Assembly: GCA_011526395.1 (NCBI GenBank)
Contig: WTHW01000116.1
Coordinates: 1-11,524, forward strand
DNA: 11,524 nt
Source of the DNA: Alphaproteobacteria bacterium
GTDB lineage: Bacteria; Pseudomonadota; Alphaproteobacteria; Puniceispirillales; Puniceispirillaceae
Direction: 5' to 3'
This document shows positions 1-9,400 of the stretch, in pieces. Each line of letters begins with the position of its first letter. Position 1 is the stretch's first letter. The position numbers and the translations under genes were made by a program. A model generated the notes under the pieces. The model was not told the origin of the DNA, did no database searches, and saw nothing but the letters and a program-made list of their open reading frames with translations.

Positions 1-10
1 CTTAATAATT

Positions 11-15
11 AAGGA
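11..15 (+). promoter_or_regulatory. Ribosome binding site of the small membrane protein gene
   Basis: AAGGA lies 8 bases before the ATG at 24, a normal Shine-Dalgarno match and spacing. An in-frame TAA at 6-8 rules out any start further upstream, so this site and the ATG at 24 fit together. The promoter, if one belongs to this gene, is outside the window. Confidence 0.65.
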
Positions 16-23
16 ACAAAGCG

Positions 24-350
24 ATGTTTCGTGAGGGATTTAATCTTGTTTCAGCTTTATTAATTGGCTGGTTCTTTGTGTCGCTATTGGCATTTATCCT
101 AATTGGCTGGTCTTATTTGCAGAATAGTGTGTATGACGCAGCGCTCAGAACAGGCTTAGAGCGCGGTGCAAATCAAGCATCTGGCCAGATCTATAATGAC
201 ATAATTAACAAAGCGGCAAATGATCAATGCAACACTGTGTTTATTCAATTTGATGGACGCCGTGTTGACTTAATCAATGTGCAATGTTTGCAGACCTTAT
301 CGCAGCCACAAGCAGATGACGCAGGCGCGGTGGATGAAAATAGAGGGTAA
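24..350 (+). CDS. Small single-pass membrane protein of unknown function (108 aa)
   Basis: I do not recognise the family. Seen: a short N-terminus (MFREG), then one long hydrophobic segment at about residues 8-32 containing the echo LIGWFF / LIGWSY, and then a polar domain of about 75 residues. That domain starts with an Ala/Arg/Gln-rich, probably helical part (about 35-65, with YDAALRTGLERGA) and continues with a strand-like part holding two cysteines, C69 and C88, around FIQFDGRRVDLINV. The tail (about 92-108) is polar, acidic and likely disordered. The hydrophobic segment could be a membrane anchor or an uncleaved signal anchor; if the polar domain is periplasmic, the two cysteines could form a disulfide. 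It starts at the first ATG after an in-frame TAA, with a good ribosome binding site. The stop at 348-350 is 32 bases before the giant adhesin gene, with no visible terminator between, so the two are probably co-transcribed. A role in export or anchoring of the adhesin is possible but rests only on position. The length, strong ribosome binding site and sensible protein make it a real gene. Confidence 0.8.
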   Translation: MFREGFNLVSALLIGWFFVSLLAFILIGWSYLQNSVYDAALRTGLERGANQASGQIYNDIINKAANDQCNTVFIQFDGRRVDLINVQCLQTLSQPQADDAGAVDENRG

Positions 351-371
351 GCATAGTGTCTAAAGGCTATT

Positions 372-375
372 AAGG
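372..375 (+). promoter_or_regulatory. Ribosome binding site of the giant adhesin gene
   Basis: AAGG lies 7 bases before the ATG at 383. It is a modest match to the anti-Shine-Dalgarno sequence. An in-frame TAA at 371-373 overlaps it, so translation of the adhesin cannot start earlier. Part of this site can pair with the first codons of the gene (see the hairpin at 373-396). Confidence 0.5.
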
Positions 376-396
376 CGCGGTTATGTTTAGGCGCCT
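373..396 (+). promoter_or_regulatory. Possible start-codon hairpin masking the ribosome binding site
   Basis: AGGCGC at 373-378 is exactly complementary to GCGCCT at 391-396. The 12-base loop between them (379-390) contains the ATG at 383. The stem would cover AGG of the Shine-Dalgarno site. The right arm is also part of the self-complementary octamer AGGCGCCT (389-396). The pairing is seen in the sequence; a regulatory role is inference, because a six-pair stem can arise by chance. Confidence 0.35.
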
Positions 397-475
397 CAGA
401 CAATCAAAAGGATTCAAGGTTGCAACATATCTAACAGGTATGTTGCAATTTGCGTTTCCGCCATATGCGATTGCC
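383..475 (+). other. Signal peptide of the giant adhesin
   Basis: Residues 1-31 have a strongly basic n-region (R3, R4, R6, K9, K12), a hydrophobic stretch at about 13-25 (VATYLTGMLQFAF), a PP break at 26-27 and the cleavage motif AIA|Q at 29-32. This is a standard Sec/signal peptidase I layout. I see no lipobox cysteine and no long extended signal region of the kind found in some other large autotransporters. Confidence 0.85.
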
Positions 476-3400
476 CAGAGCAATGGGCCGCAAATTGTCA
501 TTGATGGCCGCACCTCTACATCCCTGATTACCAATCAAAATGTAACGAATGTTTACACATCAACTGTCCTTGGCAGCACAGGTTTTAACTCATTTTCCAT
601 TTTCAATGTTTATGATGGTAATGAAGTAAATCTATTCCTGCCTGATGGTGCCAGCAGTCTGATGAATATGGTTCATGACCAGCAGACAGTTATTGATGGG
701 TACCTTAACTCTTACAAAGATGGCAAAATTGGCGGGGATGTCTATTTCCTCAACCCACATGGCATCATTGTGGGTGAAACAGGTGTATTAAATGTTGGCT
801 CAGTAAAGCTAGCAACACCGACACAAGATTTCATGAATAATATGTTCCGTGCCAATGGCATGATGAACGCCCCTCAAGTAACACGTGTCGAAGATAATGA
901 TATCCCGCTTTCACCTTTGGGATTGATATCTGTGCGTGGTGCTGTGAATGCCACTGGCACAGCGCGCCTTTCAGGATCGGACGTCACGGTTACAGGTAGC
1001 ATCGAAACAGGATCGCAAGCTGTTACTTCTATTCAAAATCTTGTGAATATGAATGCAGGCGGTTTAGGTGGCGGCGTCATCGATATGTCAAATATCGAGG
1101 CTGGCATCACAATTGCGGCAGATGATGATGTTCTGATTGCTGGTCGTCTTGGCGCAGATGGTGCTGATAACATCAATGCAGGTGATATTGATGTGCGTGC
1201 TGGCGATGAAATTGCTGTATCGCAAGGTGCTGATCTATCAGCAGATGGCGTGGGCGCCAATAGTGATGGTGGTTCAGTCATTGTTTTTGCAGATGACGCG
1301 GCAGTGCTTGGCGCAGGGTCTCGTTTATCTGCAGATGGTGGTCAGTCTGGTGATGGTGGGTTTGTTGAATTTTCTGCTATTCGCCTTGTCGAGCTAGCAG
1401 GTGGCCAGTTATCAGCGGCAGCACAAAATGGTGAAGATGGTGCCGTTCTGATTGACCCTGCTGATATCATCATCTCATCAGATTTGCTTCGTGATGCCAC
1501 AACAGATGGTGGTACTGGTGATGCTGATAATAATACAAGTTGGAACGCTGGCTCGCTAACACTTCAGGCATCAAACTCAATCACGGTCAATAATGGTGTC
1601 ACAATTTCAAGCCGGCGCGTCTCATCATCTGGTGATGCAAGTGCCCATCGCACAGCCAACTCCATTGCTGATTCAGGTGCTATCACCTTGATGGCAGATA
1701 CAATCGCAGTTGGCACAAACGCTGTTATTACTAGCAAGGCAACAGGCTCCTATAACGCAGGCAACATTACCTTTGATGGTAAACGGATCGCAGCTGGTAG
1801 CGGCACAGAAATTGATGCAAGTGCAGCGAGTGGCTCTGCAGGCACTGTCTTGTTTGATGCTGATGACAGAGATAATGCATCCATCATCTTGAGTGGCACG
1901 ACAGTGCGCGGCGGCATGATAACACTTGATGCTGATTCTGCCTTTACACCTGGCGGTGTTTATTCTGACCCGACAGCAAATGCCAATGCAGAGGTCAGAT
2001 TACTATCATCAGCTGAACTGGTGGCATCCGAAAATATCTCTATCACAGCAGATGCAACACAAAATAAAGCTGGATATACCTCAGGCGTATTAGTGCAATT
2101 TGATGCCAGACGCGCTGATGCGGCGATTGACTTAAGCGGTGCGACCCTAACAGCGACTGACAATGTCACAATCGGATCAGCTTCAACAATTCAAACAGAT
2201 TTAACACCGACTGGTTGGGGTCAAATTGGCACATTATTGCCATTGAATGTGGCTGTTGCAGTCACAAATTCAACATCTGATATTGTCATTAATGGCACCA
2301 CAAATATCAGCGCTGGTGAAAATCTTACAATCACATCAGATGCTATCACGCAAAGCACAGTGACGTCTCAGTCGAATTCAGCAGGTGCAGCTTTGGTAGC
2401 GGCCGTATCAGTCACTGAAAATAGAGCCACAGTGCTGGTAGATGAAAATGCAAGCCTATCTGGCAGTGATGGTGTGAGTATCAAATCAAAAGGTAAATCA
2501 CAAATCACAGCGATTGCTGATGCTTCAGCTGGCTCTGTTGCAAATCTATCCGGGGCTATTGCAATCGGTGTTGGTATTACAAGAGATAATACGTCAACCC
2601 TTATCCGTGATAATGCGTCTATCACCTCTGCCAATGGCAATGTTGATTTACTGGCAGATAGCCAAGTGCAAACAGTCTTTGGCGCGCGTGCTGGCAATGA
2701 TGATAACTTCACCGCAACAGCGCAGAGCAAATTTGATGCAGGTATTGATGATACTGCTGCGTTAAATCAAGATTTTATGGGCTTTAATATCGCAAGCTTC
2801 TTGAAGTCTGGTATGGCATCAGAGCTAAGTCAGGTCACGAGCAATATGAGCGGTGAAGGCGGCGGTATTCAGCTATCAGGCGCCTTAACATTCGCAGATG
2901 TGAAGAATGATACTGAAGCACTTGTAACTGTTCTTAACCCCCAAACTGATGATCTTGCGCCTTCGATTAGTGCGGCAAATGGTGCGATACGCTTGCAAGC
3001 GCGCTCTATCTTGCAAACACAAAGCATGGCGTCGGGTAGAACCAATAATGGCTCTGTCGGTGGCTCTGCTGGTATTGGTATTCAGCTTGTTGAAAATCGT
3101 CTGACCTCAAAAATCAATGGCGCAGATAATGCAAGTGTCGATATTACATCTGACAATTTGACAGTGGCCGCCCTGACGCAGGCTTATGAAGATAACATCA
3201 CTGATTTGAACAAATATTCAGTATTTGTCTCATCTGGTGTTGGTAATAATGGCGATGAAGACGAGGTCGGTATCGCTGGCGCTATCGCTGTTCAAGTATC
3301 AAATGTGAATGATGTGACAGCTGAAATTGGCGATAATGTATCGGTTAGCGTTGATGATGATGTGACTGTCACAGCCTCAAATAATACCGAAGTGAAGGTC

Positions 3401-6400
3401 AAAGCTGATGGGTCAAAAGGCGCACAAGCAGCCTCGGACCGTTTCTTTGCTGTTTTGGATAACGCTAGCCCGTCAGAAGAATTCGTAAAAACAAACTCAA
3501 CGTCTGGCAAGCTTGGCATAGGCGCTAGCTTTGCCTTTGCTATTACAGAAAATGATGTGACAGCGCGTGTAGATGGCGGTGCCACATTCACTGGTACTGA
3601 TAATCTATCTGTTATTGCAAATCAGTTATCTACCACTGAATCAGAGGCACGCTCATCTGGTAATGGCGGCGTTGCGATTGTGCCGTTAGCGGCGATTTCA
3701 GTTGCGCGTAATAATGCATTGGCGCTGATAGATAGCGGCTCAACAACATTGAGCATCGCAGACAGAGCAAACATACAATCAACGCAAGATGTCCTAACAA
3801 CATCTGTTGGTAATGGCGCAGCAGCGACAGGCGGTGATTCATCGCTTCAGGTGGCGGTTGGTTTGTCAGCAGGTATTTCTGTTGGGTTTGATAGTAACAC
3901 AGCCAAATTGGCAAGAGATCTGACCGTGCCGGGTGGTTTGGAAATTGCCGCATTAACATCTCATGATATTCAGTCAGGGGCGCAATCGTCTGCTGAAAAA
4001 ATTGATCCTGAGTTGATTGAAGATGGTGATGAGCCAGAAGAATCTGAAGAAAACACAGCTGATAATGCATCAAGTAACAGCACAATGGACACAGTGGATT
4101 CCTTGCTTGGCACAACCAATGGCCAATCTGGCAAGGTCGTCAATGCTGATGCGATCAAAAATAAATTAAATACCAATTTTGCTGATGCTTCAGGCGGTGG
4201 TACGGGCGTGGGTGGCCCATCTGATTCTGATGAAGGTAGCGCAGTGGCAATCGCTGGCGCCTTTGGTGTCACTTACGCTGAATCGAGCGCTGTCGCTGAA
4301 ATTGCATCAAACGTTACAGTGGATGCTGGCTCAGACAATATTTCTATCTCATCTCTGAAAAATACAGACATGACCTCAACAGGTGATGCGTCCACATCTG
4401 GTTCTGATTATAATATTGGCGGCGGTGTTGGATTAAATATCGCATCATCAACGAACCTTGCAACGATCCGCAGTGGTGCAGATATCACAGCGTCTGGCCT
4501 TTCAGTGAATGCCGGTATGAGAAGCCAGCTTGATGCTGATAATGCTACAGATGCAACGAATGTTATCACAGCTAGCGCCACGTCTGGCTCTGGCACCGGT
4601 GAGGTTGCAATTGCTGGCGCTGTTGCCTTGAACGTAGTGCTTGAAAATGATGCAACAGCTTTAATCGCTGATAATACAACATTGCGACTATCAAATGGTG
4701 CATTGGCGGTTGAGGCAACATCTACCACATCTTATGATGCTGCCTCAGTTGCAACAGTTGGTAAAACAGCTGGCTTGTTCGCTGGTATTGATGCCGCCTT
4801 ATCTGGATTGCAGGATGTATCTGTTTGGACATCGCACATTTCAAAACAGTTCACCAACCTGACAACATCTGCCATCAATAAAGCCTATAGCGAAGGCACA
4901 TTATACCAAGATTCAAGCGATAGTGACAGTGATGGCGGCGAAAGCGGCGGCGGAGATGAGGGCGGCTTTGGCCTTGGCGCTGGTATTTCAATCAACGCAA
5001 TTGTTAGTGAAGACACAACAGCTAAAATCGAAGATAATGTGACATTTGCTGGCACAGGTCGACTTGCATCTGCACGCATTGCTGCTACCAGTGAAACGGA
5101 TATGACAACAGATGCCTTTGCTGGTGCGAAACCAGGTGCAGGTAATGATCCGGGCGCGAAAACATCACTTGATGCGGCTGTGTCTGTTGGCGTGTTGCTA
5201 AAGGATGTTGATGCCTATTTCGGAAGCCAATCAACAGTCCTATCTAATGGTGATGTTGAAGTTATCTCAACAGCCAATACAGATTCAAAATCAACAGCTA
5301 AGGGCGAGGTATCAGCCTCTAGCACAGCGGTTGGTGCTTCTGTTGCTGTTAATGTTGTGCTTGAGACGAATGAAGCTGAATTTAACACAGATTTATCCAG
5401 CTATAATGGTGGCGGACTAACTGTCCAAGCTGACTCTGATTCAACAGATATCGTGCTAGCTGACGCAACAGCCGCTGGCGCAGCACTTGATAAATATTCA
5501 AACAAATTGGGTATCAGTAAATCAGACCTTCTCGGCTCTAGCAGTTCTGGCTCATCAAATAATGATACGCCGACTTCAATGTCTGCGCTAAATGGTGATT
5601 TCTCAGGCGGCGATAGCGCTAGCTATGATTTGACAGGCTCGGACACAGCAACCGGCGAGAATTCAGGCGGTGAAGCTCAGCAATCTGGTTCTATCAACAT
5701 TGCAGCCTCTGTTGGCGTGAATTGGGCTGATCATAAATCAAGCGCAAAGATTAGCGGCAATGTAACGATTGCAACAGATGGTGATATCACTGTTGAAGCG
5801 ACAAATGATGCGAATTATCGTACGCGCGGCTCAGGCATGTCTGTATTTGCAGATAAATCAATTGGTGTTGGTGTGGGCTTGCTAAAGACAGGCCAGCAAA
5901 CACATGCGCAGATTGGCGAAAATGCCTCAATCACAACGTCAGGTGATGATGTAACAGTTCGTGCTATCTCATCAGAAAATCAAGGCACTGACCCTGATAA
6001 TAGCTCCATTAACTTTGGCGGCTATGCTTCATCAGAGGGTATTGCAGGTGCTGGTGGCGGTGAAATTGGTGTGGCTGGCTCGCTAGCTCTTACATTCTCT
6101 TATGACAATCAATTTGCCAAAATTGGCAAAGGTAGCACCATTAATTCGTCACAGAATGTCGGTGTGACTTCAACCTCAACAAATAAGATTGTCTCTAGAG
6201 CATGGGCTATGGCACTTGCGTCTGATGCGACTTGTAAAGACCCGGGCAATTGTAACAGCTCAAGCGGCGATAAAACAGCTGTTGGTGCGTCGCTTGCTAT
6301 CAATATTGTTATTGATAACAACTCTGCAGAAATTGGTGAAAATGTCGATTTATCTGGCACTACTGACAATGTGACGGTTGCGGCTCGTGATCTGAGCCCT

Positions 6401-9400
6401 ACAAATGCAGAGTTCTTACTTGACCCAGAAGATAACACAACAACAACTGAAGATTATCTGACAACCAATTATACAGCGACACTGCAAAATTCATCTTATT
6501 ACGCTGAGGCGATTGCAGGTGGCGCGGCGCAAGGCGGTAATGCCGGAACTGGCGCATTAGCGGTCACTGTTTCGGTTGGTAAAACACAAGCCATCGTCGG
6601 TGAAGGTGTTCAGATTGGTGGCTCTAATGTTGACGTAATTGCTTATAATGAATCTGATGCTCGTAATATTCTTGGCGCAATTGCCTTAGCAGAAAAGAAA
6701 GCCATTGGTGCTTCTGTATCAGGCATCTATTTACGCGAGGATGTAAGAGCCATCATTGCTGAAGATACTGATAGTGATGCGTCTGATAATGTGACAGTTA
6801 ATATCAGCGGCGATTTCAATGTTGATGCCACAGCAGATCAAGAGGCGTTAACAATTATGGCGGCTGGCGGTGTGTCTACCAATGACCTAGCGCTGGCAGG
6901 TGCCTTTGGCTTTAATGTGATGGACACAGACGTAGAAGCACGCATCCGCGCTAATACAACTGTGAAATCAACAGGTGGGTCTGTTGGTGTGAATGCAACA
7001 AGCCTCACAGATATCCGCAATTTTGCCTTAGCCGTATCAGGCTCTGGCGGGTCTAACTCAGTTGGTGGCTCATTGGCGCTGAATTTATTCCTGACTGATA
7101 AAAAGGCTATCATTGGTGACAGCGCATCAAATGATAATAATATCTCCATCACAGCCGCAGATGCTGTGAATGTTGGCGTAACAGCTAAGCAGGAAATTTT
7201 GAATGGTGTGATTTCCGCTGCAGTCTCAACGTCCAACAATGCGATTTCAGGTGCCTTATCAGCCAATATCGTAAAAGGTGATAGCTATGCGCTTGTCCAA
7301 AAGGGCGCAGATATCAACCAAGACAGTAGCGTATCTTCAACAACACAGTCTGTTGCCGTCACGGCAGAAGATAACACAACGCTAACGGATTTAACGGGCA
7401 CATTAGCAGCCTCATCTAGCACATCAGTAGGTGTGGCGCTTGCTGGTAACGTGATGTGGAAAGATGTCAAAGCAGGCATAAACAGCCGTGTAACAGCTGA
7501 TGATAATGTTCTTATCACGGCTGATACAAGGCAAGATCTGACAGCCACAACCGTTGGTATTGCAGCGTCAACAGGCGGCTTCTCTGGTGCAGGATCCATT
7601 GGTATAGGTCTTGTAAAATCAACCACATATGCTGACGTTGGCTCAGATGCAAATATTACAACTGATGGGTCTGTTAAGATTCACGCTGGTGATGATACAG
7701 ACATCTTCATGCTAGAGCCTGCGGCAAGCTTCTCAACAGGTGGTAGCGCTCTTGCTGGCGCTGTTGGTGCGGCTGTCTTTATTGGCACAACAAAGGCGCG
7801 CATTCTAGATAATGCAACTGTCTCAGCAGATGGTGATGAAACCATGCTGGTAGAGATTGATAGCACCTATACATCTTCACCATTGCTGGACGGTATTTTT
7901 GGCGGCGGTGACAATGATACAAGAAATGCACTAGGTGATTTCAACGATAATTTCACCTTTGATAATATTAAGGATCTCTTCCTAACAGAGACACGCAACA
8001 CAGAAACAAGACGCGGCGTCTCTGTTACTGCGGTATCAGATCAAGATGTTATCTCTATCGCGGCATCGGGTGCAGTCTCATCAGATAATGCCATTGCGAT
8101 ATCTTTATCAGCTGGTGTTGGTGTGAATACGACAGAGGCCTCCATTGGTAGCGGCGCGACAGTCAATAATGACATATCAAGCGCCGATGCTGGCCAAGAT
8201 GTGGTTGTGCGCGCCATCTCAGATACTTATTGGGTTGATTTATCAGCTGCGCTTGGCGTAGGCACAGGAACGGCCGGCGTTGGCGTTGGCGCTGATGTTG
8301 TTGTGCAGGTAAAGAACACAAATGCCTTTATCGCACAAAATGCGGTCGTCAAAGCACGTCAAAATGTATCTGTTGAAGCGCAGGCAAGAGATAAAATCAT
8401 TAATTCTGCAGCCACCATTGGTGTGGGAAGTACGGCAGGTGTTGCCGGTACAGCATCTGTTGGTGTCATTGTAAATGATACTGAAGCCAGAATAGATGGT
8501 GATGTGCAAGCAGAGGATAATGTCACTGTTGATGCAGATGGCACATCTGAGTTGATTCAGATTGCTGGCGCGGTTGGCGGCGGCGGCACAGCTGGCATTG
8601 GTGCTTCATTTGGTATCGCAGTTGTCAAAGGTGAGACAACTGCTGTGATTGGCAATACAGCACAAGTTGATGCCAAGGGGACTACCTCAGTCACAGCAGA
8701 TAGCACAGAAAATTCAGTGGCGGCTGTCTTGGCTGGCGGTATTGGTGGCACGGTTGGTGTGTCAGTATCAGCTGGTATCAAAGTTCATGATTCAACCACA
8801 AAGGCACAAATACTTGGTGCTGTTAACCAACGTTTTGATAACACAACTTATACAGAACAAGATGTGGCGGTAAGAGCCACAAATCGTGTCACAACAATCG
8901 ATGTCATTGGCGGTATTGGCGGCGGCGGCACGGTTGGTGTTGGTGTCTCATTAAACGCGCTTGTGGTTCACAATAAAGCGCAAGCCTCTATTGAAAGCGC
9001 TGTAAGAGCTGAGAGAGATATTTCTGTTGAAGCAACATCTGCGAAATCTACAAAGAACTTCACTCTCGCTGGCGCTGCGGGCGGTACGGTCTCAGTGGCA
9101 GGTAACGTCGCTGTGTTATTGGTCGGCGCACAAGCTGATGAAGAAACAGATAAGCAAATGACAGGTTCTGGCGATAATAATCTAGCTGATGAAGCAGATA
9201 GCCGGAATAACTCACTCATCGTATCAGATATTATTAGTGATAATGCCTCAGATGGTGATTATTCAAGAACTGGCACAGCCTTTAGTGAAGTCGCCTCCAC
9301 AATCGATTCAAAACAAAATGAAACGAATATTGGCACAAAATTCAATAATTATGACAACACAACATCACTGAACCAGACCAAAGCCTTTATCACTTCGAGT

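Larger units (their letters stand above)
1961..8137 (+). repeat. Irregular array of adhesin modules (first block)
   Basis: About thirty degenerate modules, coded in tandem. Each has an anchor like A-x-I-x-D-N-x-T/S-I, a strand like D-N-V-T-V-x-A, and a small hydrophobic core of the type VAIAGAVALNVV. Anchors are visible near 2440, 2600, 3320, 3565, 4300, 4460, 4660, 5020, 5740, 5910, 6120, 6330, 6590, 6940, 7110, 7290, 7630 and 7795, among others. Spacing varies from about 50 to over 120 residues because of acidic inserts. Similarity is clear at protein level but low at DNA level, so these are old duplications. Confidence 0.8.

Noticed and set aside
355..373. Tiny reading frame GTG TCT AAA GGC TAT TAA between the two genes
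   Set aside because: A five-residue peptide with no clear ribosome site; its stop is chance. It might act as a leader peptide, but nothing supports that.
417..451. The long hairpin as an intrinsic terminator or attenuator
   Set aside because: It is AU-containing and is followed by TGCGTTTCCG-like sequence rather than a clean U-run, and the coding frame continues for more than 11 kb beyond it.
3630..4115. 161-codon minus-strand frame rich in Leu, His, Gln and Cys
   Set aside because: It is antisense to the adhesin modules and insert 1. Its Leu/His/Gln richness is what ATG, CTG and CAG-type complements of the sense codons produce, and no ribosome site or family resemblance supports it.
8908..8950. 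GGCGGT/GGCGGC-rich DNA stretches as simple-sequence (phase-variable) repeats
   Set aside because: The GGC/GGT codons simply encode the Gly-rich core; runs are short and imperfect, unlike slipping tracts.
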